From NCBI GenBank assembly GCA_016213845.1, contig JACQZN010000108.1, forward strand, positions 1 through 32,882: a stretch of 32,882 nucleotides of DNA, in the 5' to 3' direction. The translations under genes were made by a program, and so were the position numbers. The DNA comes from Candidatus Wallbacteria bacterium (GTDB lineage: Bacteria > Muiribacteriota > UBA6191 > JACPRK01). Within the stretch, counting starts at the first letter, position 1. Each line of letters begins with the position of its first letter. Under the pieces are notes generated by a model, which saw nothing but the letters and a program-made list of their open reading frames with translations, did not search any database and was not told the DNA's origin. This document shows positions 8,889-17,407 of the stretch, piece after piece.

Positions 8889-9614
8889 TCAGCGTGCGCT
8901 TGCCGAGAGCGCTGCCAGGAAAGCCCGGATGCGCGCGGCGTTGGCGCCGAAGTCTCCCTGGCCGACGCGCGATCGGGACCGCATGTCCACTCGGGTTCCG
9001 CCGGTTTCGGCACGGACGCGCAGGCCGACGTCGTCGCGAAAGCGGAAGAGCCCGGTGATCGTGGTGGCGTGTAGCACTCCCGCCTGGCGGTCCACCTTTC
9101 GCACTTCCCACCCCATCCCCAGGGCGAGAGCTTGGGCGCGCTCGAGGACCGCTTCGGGTGTTCCGGGCGCGATCGCGGGCCTGAGATCGGGATACGCCGC
9201 CTCGATGATCGGCCGAAACCGATCCGGCAGCGACGGCTCGCTCTCCAGTCCCAGCGCGGGGGGCTCTCTCAAGTCCGTCGCGACGTCGTTGATGCGCGGC
9301 GCCGTGCGCGCCGCGAAGGCGACACCGAACAGCACCAGTCCGGGGATCGCCGCGGCGACCGTGAGCAGGGTCTGGAGTGGCGCCGGGGCAACGCTGGCCG
9401 CCCCCGTGGCGCTCACCACCCATGCCAGCGCCGCCATCCCCAGGCAGAGCAGCCCGAGCGCGGCCCCCGACACGCATGCCACAAAACCACCCAGAGGAGA
9501 AAGCCACTCCAAATGAGCCAGCGCCGGCCCGGCGCACGCCAAGGCCATCGCGCCGATCGAAAGGCGCCCCAGCCACCAGCCGAGGTTCGTGATCATAGTT
9601 GCCGCTGAGGTCAT
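8889..9614 (-). CDS. DUF1499 domain membrane protein
   Basis: A 241-aa protein. The N-terminal half has about four hydrophobic membrane segments (residues about 10-33, 39-70, 80-102). The C-terminal half from RINDVATDLREPP to GQGDFGANAARIRAFLAAL is a DUF1499 domain, in which the RINDVxTD opening and the GANAxRIRxFL ending are typical. The function of the family is unknown. An alternative start is the ATG seven codons in (9596); neither has a clear Shine-Dalgarno. It follows the flippase gene on the same strand after 45 nt and may share its transcript. Confidence 0.88.
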   Translation of the reverse strand: MTSAATMITNLGWWLGRLSIGAMALACAGPALAHLEWLSPLGGFVACVSGAALGLLCLGMAALAWVVSATGAASVAPAPLQTLLTVAAAIPGLVLFGVAFAARTAPRINDVATDLREPPALGLESEPSLPDRFRPIIEAAYPDLRPAIAPGTPEAVLERAQALALGMGWEVRKVDRQAGVLHATTITGLFRFRDDVGLRVRAETGGTRVDMRSRSRVGQGDFGANAARIRAFLAALSASAR

Positions 9615-9659
9615 TGTCGCACGGAGGGATTGATCTCGGTTGGGGGCCTGCGGCCTTCC

Positions 9660-11147
9660 CTACGTTGCCGAGTCTTTTCGGCGGTGCAGCATCCCGCGCA
9701 GCGAGCTCGCCGTCGCCGCGAGGTCGGAGTAGATGCCGCCCCGGAGCAGCACGAGTATGTAGGCGACGAAACCCGCGGCGCCGGCCGGCCAGTCGCCGAG
9801 GGGGGAGAGGGCCCAGAACGCGAGGACGGCAGCGCAGCCCGCGGGAGCGCACGCCGAGAACGGCGCCAGGATGCGGACCGGGAACAGCCGCTTATCGGTG
9901 TAGATCATGAACCAGAGATGAGCGCACCAGCCCATCATCAGGCAGGAGAGGGCCGCGCCTTTGGAGCCCAGTGCCGGGATCAACACCGCCGAGGACGCGG
10001 CCATCGCCGCCAGTCCGCCTGCCCAGCCGGCCGCGTAGGCGCGCGATGAGGCGCGATCGCCGCTGATGAGGATGGACGCATAGGTACCGTTGACGATGTT
10101 CGAGGCCAGGCTCAGTCCGAGGAAGAGCAGCGCCGGTCCGGCCGCCACGAAGGGGTGGCCGTAGAGGAGTGCGACCGCTGGTCCCGCCAGGCCCGCAGCG
10201 CCGAGCGCCAGCGGAACCGCCACCATCGAAGCGACGGCCGCGGTCTGCTCGGAGACGCGCTCGAGCCCCTGGCGATCATGTGCGAACCTGTGGGCCATCA
10301 CCGGCATCACGGCCCCGTAGTACCCCTCGAGGAAGTTCTGGGCGTAGTTGTGGACGCGCAGGCACGCGTTGTAGAGGCCGACCTCGAGCTCCGTGCTCCA
10401 GGCAGCGAGTAGAAGCGTGTCGAGTCGCATCGCGAGAATGCGGAACATCTCGCCGGCGCCGAGCGGCAGCGCGTGCCGCAGGAGCTCCATTGCGAGCGGC
10501 GCAGAAAGCTTCGAACGCTCCGGAGACGCAAGTGACTCCGATTTCAGGCGGCGCATCGCGACCTCGAGATAGAGGATCTTGCCGAGAGCGCCGAAGCCCG
10601 GGACTAAGAGGAGCGCCGCGAGACCCCACTTCGCCCAGATGAGCCCCAGGCCGATACCGGCCGAAAGAAGACCCGAACCCACGGCGGCCACCGTGATGGG
10701 CAGCGCGAGCTCGAGCGCCTTGAAGTGCGCCACGTAGAGCATCGCGAAGCTGGCAGCCGCCGATGCGGCCGTGGCGGCGAGCGCCGCCTGGGCGTCCAAT
10801 CCGGCGCCGAACCACACCCGCAGAACTCCGAGCGCCAGTGCCGCCGCGACGAGGTTGAGCCCGAACTTCAAGGCGAGCGCCGTGCGAAAGATCCGGAGCG
10901 CCTCCGAAGGCTTCTGGGCTTCCATCCGCATTGCTGCCTGGCTGACGCCCGCGTCGAAGACCATGAAGATGAGGTCAGTCCAGATGGCGAAGATCGTGAA
11001 CCGGCCGAGGGTCTTCGGTCCCAGGAATCGCACCAGGCAGATCGTGTAGACGGCGACGATCGCAGCGGCGAGGAAGTGCGCTGCCGACAGGATCACCGCG
11101 TTGGCGGCGACGCGGCTCCTGTCCGGGAGAGCGCTAGGATCGGGCAT
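9660..11147 (-). CDS. Polysaccharide flippase, Wzx/MATE-like (MOP superfamily)
   Basis: A 495-aa integral membrane protein with 12 or more hydrophobic segments, the length and layout of Wzx-type flippases. The N-terminus (VILSAAHFLAAAIVAVYTI, CLVRFLGPKTLGRFTIFA) matches the first two helices of oligosaccharide flippases, where FLGPxxLGxF is characteristic. It would move lipid-linked glycans across the cytoplasmic membrane. The start at 11147 is chosen because the in-frame extension to 11306 lacks membrane character. The glycosyltransferases at 11373-15114 are natural partners. Confidence 0.88.
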   Translation of the reverse strand: MPDPSALPDRSRVAANAVILSAAHFLAAAIVAVYTICLVRFLGPKTLGRFTIFAIWTDLIFMVFDAGVSQAAMRMEAQKPSEALRIFRTALALKFGLNLVAAALALGVLRVWFGAGLDAQAALAATAASAAASFAMLYVAHFKALELALPITVAAVGSGLLSAGIGLGLIWAKWGLAALLLVPGFGALGKILYLEVAMRRLKSESLASPERSKLSAPLAMELLRHALPLGAGEMFRILAMRLDTLLLAAWSTELEVGLYNACLRVHNYAQNFLEGYYGAVMPVMAHRFAHDRQGLERVSEQTAAVASMVAVPLALGAAGLAGPAVALLYGHPFVAAGPALLFLGLSLASNIVNGTYASILISGDRASSRAYAAGWAGGLAAMAASSAVLIPALGSKGAALSCLMMGWCAHLWFMIYTDKRLFPVRILAPFSACAPAGCAAVLAFWALSPLGDWPAGAAGFVAYILVLLRGGIYSDLAATASSLRGMLHRRKDSAT

Positions 11148-11176
11148 GGCTGCCCATCTTACACAATGCCCATGAG

Positions 11177-11233
11177 GCAATCGCAGATGAGTTGTACGCG
11201 CTCTCTCTGAGGGCGGAGCCCCTGAGTGGATTC
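11177..11233. repeat. 57-nt intergenic repeat, copy 1
   Basis: Matches 20003-20059 at 42 of 57 positions without gaps. Both copies have a CTCTCTCT run, a GGGC/GCCC stem with a 3-nt loop and a trailing GAGTGGA. With one bulged base the stem extends, and one pair is A-U here and C-G in copy 2. This copy is also flanked by GTTGTAC (11191-11197) and GTACAAC (11235-11241), which could close a longer stem. It sits between the divergent flippase and glycosyltransferase genes. Confidence 0.6.
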
Positions 11234-11372
11234 TGTACAACCCTACGCACCTTTGCAGCCGGGCGAAGACCCGCATGACGCCCATGATTTCCAGGTCGCG
11301 CTCCACGCCAAGGGCCCGCGGCCGTGCTATTCTTCGGGCTTCGACGGACGGTCGGACAGAGGAGAGCGGGTC

Positions 11373-12809
11373 GTGCAGAGGATGTGGGCTTCACCCGGTT
11401 TCTGGCTCCTCCTGCAGGCTACGCTGTTCCTGGCGCTCCACGGATTCCTGCAAGGTCTGTCGCCGAGGATGACCGAAGACTCGCCGAGCTATCTGGAACT
11501 GGCCCGCGGCGAGCTCTTCAGCAGGGAGGCGCTGGCCCAGAAGCGCACGCTCGGCTACCCGCTCTTCCTGCGGCTTCTGGACGCGACAGGCGCCGGCATC
11601 GCCGCTGTTCCCGTCGCGCAGGCAACGCTCTACCTCGCGTCCATCGCAGCGCTCCACGCGGCCCTATCGGGAGTCGGAGTCCACCCGGGAGCGGCCGCGG
11701 CGGCGGTCAGCACGCTCTTCTGGGCCGACGCGACCTTCTCGCCGCATTGCGCGCACGTGATGACCGATTGTCTGGCCGAAACGCTCGCGATTCTGAGCAT
11801 CGCCCTGTTGCTCTGGACCGCCGGTAAGCGGAGCTCGAAAGCGCGCTGGATCGCGCTAGGCCTGAGCACGTTTGCCTGCTACCAGATCCGGCCGGCCTAC
11901 CAGTTCATGCTGGGCTTCGTCCCGCTTGCGGGGCTCGGCTTCCTGGCCATCCTGGCCGAGCCCGACGAGCTTCGGACCCGCTGGAAGCGGCACCTGGCAA
12001 CGCTGGTCGTTCTCGCAGTGGCGCCGTGGTTTCTCTTCTGTGCCGCAAGGTGGGCGCTCGTTGGCCATTTCGGCGTCGTGTCGTTCGGCGGTTCGAACAT
12101 CATCGGAATCGCGGCGCAGTTCCTCGAGCCGCAGATGATCGAGCGCCTGCCGCACGGCCAGCAAGACGAGGCGCGCGAGATTCACCACAAACTCCTGTCC
12201 AAGCCGGGTTATCGGGTGCCAATCTCCGGCTCCTACGACGTGGACGTCGACCTGCTGGACGAGGGGTACAACATTGCCGTCTGGGAGGTGGCCTATCCGA
12301 CCGTGCGGAGCCGGCGCGTTACGCACCGGGCGACCGACGAGGCGCTCCTCGAGCTCTCCTGGTCCATCCTGCGCCAGTGCCCGGCGCGTTACCTGGTCTG
12401 GATGGTAAAGGGCGTCCGCCGTGCTTTCGCGAAAGGTCTCTCGGGCCAGTTTGCAGTCGCGCTCCTTCTCCTCATTGCGTGCCTGGGCATCTTGCTGGCG
12501 TGCAAGCTGTCGGGCAGGCGCTTCCCGCTCTCGCACGACTTCGGGGACGCGCCCGGCCTGTGGCAACTGCTTTGGCTCTCGAGCCTGGCGGCCGTGCTTT
12601 TCGCTGCGATGAAGGTTCCGCTCGTCGTCGCAGTCGAGCCGCCACTCGAGCGGTACGTGGCTGCGGCGTTCCTCTTCGCGCCGATGGTGCCGGTGGCCGC
12701 CCTGCTGCTGTTGATCGCCCGCGGGCGATCAGCTCTTCTTGCTGATCACTTCAGCCAGCAGGCCGAAGAAGAAGGCCTGGAATCCGAGAAAGAAGATCAC
12801 CAGGCATAG
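11373..12809 (+). CDS. GT-C family membrane glycosyltransferase (dolichyl-phosphate-mannose type)
   Basis: A 478-aa polytopic protein with many hydrophobic segments. The first periplasmic loop has MTEDSPSYLELARG followed by KRTLGYPLFLRLL, the acidic-then-YPLFL pattern of GT39/GT-C enzymes that use polyprenyl-phosphate sugars. The start is set at the GTG at 11373, which has GGAG 8 nt upstream; an ATG three codons later (11382) is too far from it. The last 27 codons (GRSALLADHFSQQ onward) are hydrophilic and are the exact antisense of the end of the convergent GT2 gene, with an 81-bp tail-to-tail overlap. The acceptor glycan is unknown. Confidence 0.82.
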   Translation: MQRMWASPGFWLLLQATLFLALHGFLQGLSPRMTEDSPSYLELARGELFSREALAQKRTLGYPLFLRLLDATGAGIAAVPVAQATLYLASIAALHAALSGVGVHPGAAAAAVSTLFWADATFSPHCAHVMTDCLAETLAILSIALLLWTAGKRSSKARWIALGLSTFACYQIRPAYQFMLGFVPLAGLGFLAILAEPDELRTRWKRHLATLVVLAVAPWFLFCAARWALVGHFGVVSFGGSNIIGIAAQFLEPQMIERLPHGQQDEAREIHHKLLSKPGYRVPISGSYDVDVDLLDEGYNIAVWEVAYPTVRSRRVTHRATDEALLELSWSILRQCPARYLVWMVKGVRRAFAKGLSGQFAVALLLLIACLGILLACKLSGRRFPLSHDFGDAPGLWQLLWLSSLAAVLFAAMKVPLVVAVEPPLERYVAAAFLFAPMVPVAALLLLIARGRSALLADHFSQQAEEEGLESEKEDHQA

Positions 12810-13577
12810 CCCGCCCAGGTGGTGCGTGACCACCATGTCGCGGACGCCCCGCAAGGTCGCCGCCACCAGCAGCGCCAGCGAGAGCGGCACGAAGACTCGC
12901 AGCGGCCTGTAGTGGATGGCGAGCATCGTCACGATCGAGAAGAACCTCACCGTGTCCTGGATCGGCTTGATGGAGGACGTGCCCGTCCGGGTGAAGTAGT
13001 CGATCGGCACGTGCTTGACCTCGAAGCCGCGCGTCAGGCAGATCATCGTCAGCGTGCTCGAGAAGCTGAACCCCTTCGGGAACATCCGCGCGTACTCCGT
13101 GTAGATCGACTTGCGGAAGATACGCATTCCGCTGTTCAAGTCCGGGATCTCCGATTCAGCGAGGAAGCTCGCGAAGCGCGTCAGCAGCATCTTGGGAAAG
13201 CGCCGGGCGAGCGAGATATCCTGCCAGCGCCGCGCGCCGACGACCATGTCGAATTCGGGGACGTGGGTCAGGAATTCGGCCATCCGTTCGGCCGGGTAGG
13301 TCGAATCGGCGTCGATGATGCCGATCCAGGGATGGGTGGCTCTCTGGACGCCGCTCCGCAATGCGGCGCCGTATCCGTAGTTGGTGTGGTGGCGGACGAG
13401 CTTCACGGTCGCCGGCAGCCGCCCCTCGTACGAGTGCCGGGTGGAGCCGTCATCCACCACGATGATCTCGGATTGGAGCCCTTCGATCGCCGAGAAGCTC
13501 CTTTCGAGGCGTTGGATCGTGTCGAGGAGCACTTCGGGGGCTTCGTTGTAGCAGGGGATGATCGTCGTGCACTGCAT
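12729..13577 (-). CDS. Family 2 glycosyltransferase with C-terminal membrane segments (polyprenyl-phosphate sugar synthase-like)
   Basis: A 282-aa protein. The GT2 domain covers residues about 1-205: TIIPCYNEA at the N-terminus, EIIVVDDGST for nucleotide binding, and IIDADSTYP as the metal-binding DxD region. Two hydrophobic helices follow at about residues 228-246 and 256-275. This layout is that of DPM1/GtrB-like enzymes, which move a sugar from a nucleotide donor to a polyprenyl phosphate; its product would feed the adjacent GT-C enzymes. Start ATG at 13577 with GAGGTG about 10 nt upstream. It lies 49 nt downstream of the GT39 gene on the same strand. Confidence 0.9.
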   Translation of the reverse strand: MQCTTIIPCYNEAPEVLLDTIQRLERSFSAIEGLQSEIIVVDDGSTRHSYEGRLPATVKLVRHHTNYGYGAALRSGVQRATHPWIGIIDADSTYPAERMAEFLTHVPEFDMVVGARRWQDISLARRFPKMLLTRFASFLAESEIPDLNSGMRIFRKSIYTEYARMFPKGFSFSSTLTMICLTRGFEVKHVPIDYFTRTGTSSIKPIQDTVRFFSIVTMLAIHYRPLRVFVPLSLALLVAATLRGVRDMVVTHHLGGLCLVIFFLGFQAFFFGLLAEVISKKS

Positions 13578-13626
13578 TGCGAAAATTCACCTCTGGGGCG
13601 ACAGGAGGAACTCGGCGACATCGGCG

Positions 13627-15114
13627 TCAGCTCCGCCCGACTCCTGAGGCCGAGCGGCGTGTGTAAACGCGCACCTTCCCGAAATCGGCGAACGTGAACT
13701 CGGCGGCCAGCTTTCGCTCCAGCCGCTCGATCTGATCCGGCGCCAGCTCTGGAAGGAACCAGCGGCCGCTCTCGTGATCGCGCACGAGGATGCGCGCGTC
13801 GTCGACCAGCTTTGCGGCCGACTCGAAGTCCTCGCGCGTGAACAGGACGCTGTAGGGCCGCCGTGCCAGGTAGCCGATCCGCGGGCCGTTCCAGTTGACC
13901 AGGACGCGCTCTCCGGGCGGGAGCGCGCGCGCCACTTCTTGCGCCGCCAGCCGGACGTCCTCCGCATACTTCAGGACGGTGGCCGTGTACTGGGGCCGCA
14001 CGAGCGGTGGCAGCCGGGACGCCCCCGGCATCGGGATGAAGAGCCCGGCCACCGAGACGAGCGCCAGCGCTGCCGCGCGCGCCTGCCGCGTCAGCCCTCG
14101 CAGGAGACCCGCGCCCAGGATGGCGAGCAGCGGCAAGGCCTCCACCATGTAACGCTCCGATCGGAGCGCGAAGGGGCCGAGGAGAGTTGCGATGTACGCA
14201 ACGGCGGTGAGGGTCACCGTGCGCATCGGCCAGTCGAACTTGCGAAGGTTGGTCAGGGCCCAGGCGATGGCGAGGAGCAGCAAGAGCGTGTGCGGCAGCG
14301 TGAGCCGATCGACGATGCTCTTGACGTAGGGCCCCATCTCCGCGACGGGATGGTGCTTGATCGCCGTCGTCGACTCCATCGTCAAGAAGGTCTTCCAGTA
14401 GCCAATCTTGCCGAGGAATCCGGCCGAGTCGAGCCAGAGCCCGGTCACCGGCCAGAGCAGTGCGAGGCTGCCGAAAACGGCCAGGTGCCGGGCCGCCTGC
14501 CGGGGGCCGCGCTCCGGCGCCGCGGCCTGGTAGAGCGCGAGGGCGCCGGCAAATCCCGCGGCGAAGTACTTCACCAGGAAGGCGGCGCCCGTCAGCAGCC
14601 CGCAGGCGATCGCGCGGCCCTCGAAGGCGGCCAGGAACGCGAGCATCGTCGGCAGCATGAACGGCACGTCCTGGTAGCCGCTGTTGGCGTAGAAGACGAA
14701 CATCGGGTTGAACCCGAGCAAAGCCGCCGCCGGCACTGCCGCGTCGGCCCCCAGGTGCCGGCTCGCCAGGAGCGCGGTCGCCACGAGCAATGCGAGCGAC
14801 ATCAGCGAAACCACGAAGCGGAATCCGGCGATGTCGTCGGTGAAGAAGAAGGAGGGAGACGCGAGATAGAGGAAGAGAGGTGGATGGTCGAAGAAGAGAT
14901 GCCCCTGGTTCTGGGAGCGGATGAAGAGGCCGCGCTCGTGGCAGTTGTGGGAGACGTCCCAGTAGATCGCCTCGTCGTAGTCGGGCAGCAGCTTCACGTT
15001 GGCGCTGGCGAGGAGCTGGACCGCGAGCGAGCCCGCCACGATCAACAGAAGCCATCGCCACGGCAGCTTGCCGGTGCCCGGCTGCGGCTTCCCGGCAGCT
15101 GAATGACCTTCCAC
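13627..15114 (-). CDS. GT39 / ArnT-like glycosyltransferase (PMT_2 domain)
   Basis: A 495-aa membrane protein. After one N-terminal helix the large periplasmic loop has LPDYDEAIYWD, then FFDHPPLFLYL, the two hallmark motifs of the PMT_2 family that use polyprenyl-phosphate sugar donors. About ten further hydrophobic segments and a soluble periplasmic C-terminal domain (from about residue 385) follow, as in ArnT-like enzymes. The start is a GTG at 15114 with no obvious Shine-Dalgarno; no better start lies before the first helix. Probably co-transcribed with the GT2 gene downstream. The sugar and acceptor are not known. Confidence 0.88.
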   Translation of the reverse strand: MEGHSAAGKPQPGTGKLPWRWLLLIVAGSLAVQLLASANVKLLPDYDEAIYWDVSHNCHERGLFIRSQNQGHLFFDHPPLFLYLASPSFFFTDDIAGFRFVVSLMSLALLVATALLASRHLGADAAVPAAALLGFNPMFVFYANSGYQDVPFMLPTMLAFLAAFEGRAIACGLLTGAAFLVKYFAAGFAGALALYQAAAPERGPRQAARHLAVFGSLALLWPVTGLWLDSAGFLGKIGYWKTFLTMESTTAIKHHPVAEMGPYVKSIVDRLTLPHTLLLLLAIAWALTNLRKFDWPMRTVTLTAVAYIATLLGPFALRSERYMVEALPLLAILGAGLLRGLTRQARAAALALVSVAGLFIPMPGASRLPPLVRPQYTATVLKYAEDVRLAAQEVARALPPGERVLVNWNGPRIGYLARRPYSVLFTREDFESAAKLVDDARILVRDHESGRWFLPELAPDQIERLERKLAAEFTFADFGKVRVYTRRSASGVGRS

Positions 15115-15260
15115 GCGCGCAGTTTATCAGGCTCGACGAGCGACCTTCATCTGTGTTCGGTCGCCGTCATGGCGCTTCGCCTGTTTGTGTCGGGAGAGCT
15201 CGATGGCCAAGCGTAGAAGGCCACGCGAATCCGTGTGCTCCCCTCGTCTTAGAAAGCCCT

Positions 15261-16736
15261 TCAGACCATCGGCCGCAGGAAGGAGAACGAGCCGATCAGC
15301 TTGAGCAGCCAGAGCACCGTGCGCGAGCAGTGGTCGGAGGGGCCGACGACCTGGGAGACGGTGCCGTCGGAGTGGCGCCGGATCTCGTACTCGATCGCCG
15401 AGAACTTCACGAGCGCAAGCCAGGCCTCGAGGCGCCACGAGAAGACCCTCGAGCGGATGACGGCGACCTGCTCGCCGTTGATCTGCTCGCTCATCGGGTC
15501 CATGTTGTAGGAGCCGACCACGCTCACCTTGTGGTCGAACACGAAGACCTTGCCGTGGAGCTTGCGCTTCTCGGCGATGGCGAAAAGCCGCATCGTCGGC
15601 AGCTCCCGCATGTAGTCCTTCCACTCCTTGACGAACCAGGCCTGCGTCAGCAGACTGCCCGTGGATTCGGGGCTGTTGGTGAGGACTCGAATCCGCACGC
15701 CGCGGGCGCTCGCGGCCTTCAGCGCAGCGCGGGCGCGATCGGTCAGCACCATGTAGGCCGAGCCGATCTCGATCTCCGACTCGGCCGCGTCGATGAATCG
15801 CACGAGCGTGTCCGTGATCGGGTTCTGGCCCGGGTTGGCCGCGGAGCCCTTCCCGAGCACGACCATTCGCGGGCGCTCCTGCAACACCGGGAACAGCCGG
15901 AAGCGCTCATAGCTCCGCATGCTGCGGAAGGGCTCCAGCTCCTTCTCGATTCCGGCAAGCGTGTCGTCGGCGGTCTCGACCACTGTCACGTTCTGGCGGG
16001 TCATGTGCGCGTGCAGCGCGGCGCGCGCGGTCTCCAGGCGGGCCAGGACCTTCGCGGCCTCGGCCGGCGGCAGCGGGCGAATCTGGAGGTTTCGCATGCC
16101 GGCGAACTCGGTCAGGAAGACTCGCGTCGCCTGCGCCGCCACGCCCGCGCCGCCGCAGACGACGTCGGCGTCGGTGATGGCGTGCGAGTCGTCGGACGGC
16201 GAGGTGAACCAGGGGACCTTCAGGTTGCGCCCTCCGGCGACGACCAGGCTGCCGTCGGCGATCAGCATCTTGCTGTGGTTGGAGGCGATGCCGGAGAGGA
16301 GCGCCGCCGGCACCAGGCTGAGCCCCCGCTGGTAGGCGTTGTAGACCTTCACCTGCACCCCGGGCAGGCTGGCCAGGGCGGGGAGATAGTCCTGGTGGAA
16401 GATCGGGTTGAAGAGCGGCAGCGACCCCCGCAGGTCGACCATCAGGCGCACCTTCACCCCGGCGGCGGCCTTGCGCGCGAGCATCCCCAGGAAGGCGCGG
16501 CCGATGATGTCGGTGGTGGCGCTGAAGTAGGTGCAGTCGAGCGTGGTCTGGGCGCGCTCCATCAGGTTCCAGCGCGCGTACCACGCCTCGTGGTTGTCGG
16601 TCAGCAGCCGAATGTCGCCGCGCTCCGAGGAGTCGGGCAGGGCGTCGAAGACCTCCTCGACGCCGGCGACGGCGGGCTGTGCAGCGAGCGAGAGGGCGAG
16701 GACAAGGACGGCGGGGGCCAGGAAGTGGGTTCTCAT
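15261..16736 (-). CDS. Exported phospholipase D-like / cardiolipin synthase-like protein
   Basis: A 491-aa protein with a signal peptide (residues 1-24, cleavage after AVA). It has two HxKx4D motifs: H154-K156-D161 in NHSKMLIAD and H394-K396-D401 in LHGKVFVFD, the latter followed by GSYNMDP, as in cardiolipin synthases. Both half-sites are intact, so a phosphodiesterase or phosphatidyltransferase is expected. Export by a cleaved signal peptide differs from membrane-anchored ClsA and points to a periplasmic enzyme acting on lipid or on a phosphodiester-linked glycan. The start at 16736 has GGAGAG 8 nt upstream; the in-frame extension to 16856 is rejected. Confidence 0.9.
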   Translation of the reverse strand: MRTHFLAPAVLVLALSLAAQPAVAGVEEVFDALPDSSERGDIRLLTDNHEAWYARWNLMERAQTTLDCTYFSATTDIIGRAFLGMLARKAAAGVKVRLMVDLRGSLPLFNPIFHQDYLPALASLPGVQVKVYNAYQRGLSLVPAALLSGIASNHSKMLIADGSLVVAGGRNLKVPWFTSPSDDSHAITDADVVCGGAGVAAQATRVFLTEFAGMRNLQIRPLPPAEAAKVLARLETARAALHAHMTRQNVTVVETADDTLAGIEKELEPFRSMRSYERFRLFPVLQERPRMVVLGKGSAANPGQNPITDTLVRFIDAAESEIEIGSAYMVLTDRARAALKAASARGVRIRVLTNSPESTGSLLTQAWFVKEWKDYMRELPTMRLFAIAEKRKLHGKVFVFDHKVSVVGSYNMDPMSEQINGEQVAVIRSRVFSWRLEAWLALVKFSAIEYEIRRHSDGTVSQVVGPSDHCSRTVLWLLKLIGSFSFLRPMV

Positions 16737-16750
16737 CGTGAAATCTCTCC

Positions 16751-16777
16751 GGCCGCGGGGTCCGAACGATCGCGGCC
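16751..16777 (-). terminator. Possible terminator between GNAT and PLD genes
   Basis: Inverted repeat GGCCGCG / CGCGGCC with a 13-nt loop, located after the GNAT stop and just before the ribosome-binding site of the PLD gene. No T-tract follows, so it could instead be an attenuating or chance hairpin in GC-rich DNA. Confidence 0.3.
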
Positions 16778-16831
16778 CGGGCCAGGATAACACCCACGAG
16801 ATGGCCTGTCGCGGCAGCAACGCGTGGTTCG

Positions 16832-17407
16832 TCACCTCGACGGTCGACAGGGCCACTCTCCAGCGCGGATGCGGTAGAGGACATGGCGGCGCAACGGGTG
16901 GCCGGGCGGCAGGCGGGGGTGATCGAAATCCTCGCCGGGATCGTGACGTAGGCCGAGCTTCTCCATGACGCGGCGTGACGCGGCATTGGCGGGTACCGTG
17001 AAGGAGACCACCTCCTGCAGGCCGATGGGCCCGAACGCCTGATCGAGCGTCGCCCGGGCGGCTTCGGTGGCGTAGCCCCGATTCCAGTGAGCCGCCGCCA
17101 GGCGCCAGCCGATCTCGACCCAGTCCGGAAACGGCGCCGGAAAACCGGCGCGCTTGAGCCCCACGAAGCCGGCGAACTCCGCCCCGCCCCGCACTTCCAC
17201 CGCCCAGAGCCCCCAGCCGTTGGCGTCCAGGTCGGCGCGAATGCGCTGTGCCAGCGCGTCGGACTCCGGGAGCGAGAGCGTTGCCGGGAAATGCCGCATC
17301 ACGGCCGGGTCAGCGTTCATCGCCGCAAACGAGGGCAAGTCCGAATCCCGCCATCCGCGCAGCAGCAGTCGCGGCGTCTCGATTGGCGTCAGGTCCGGCC
17401 GCGTCAT
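16832..17407 (-). CDS. GNAT acetyltransferase (RimJ/RimL type)
   Basis: A 191-aa protein. ETPRLLLRGWRDSD at the N-terminus, VEIGWRLAAAHWNRGYATEAARA (acetyl-CoA-binding motif A with the RGYATEA segment) and VPANAASRRVMEKLGL at the C-terminal side are classic for RimJ/RimL-like N-acetyltransferases. It overlaps the stop codon of the upstream kinase gene by 4 nt (ATGA), suggesting translational coupling. The substrate is unknown; RimJ/RimL relatives acetylate protein N-termini or small molecules. Confidence 0.92.
   Translation of the reverse strand: MTRPDLTPIETPRLLLRGWRDSDLPSFAAMNADPAVMRHFPATLSLPESDALAQRIRADLDANGWGLWAVEVRGGAEFAGFVGLKRAGFPAPFPDWVEIGWRLAAAHWNRGYATEAARATLDQAFGPIGLQEVVSFTVPANAASRRVMEKLGLRHDPGEDFDHPRLPPGHPLRRHVLYRIRAGEWPCRPSR

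Noticed and set aside
13774..15102. Plus-strand frame (442 codons) antisense to the GT39 gene
   Set aside because: Shadow frame; the minus-strand GT39 motifs and membrane segments are clear.
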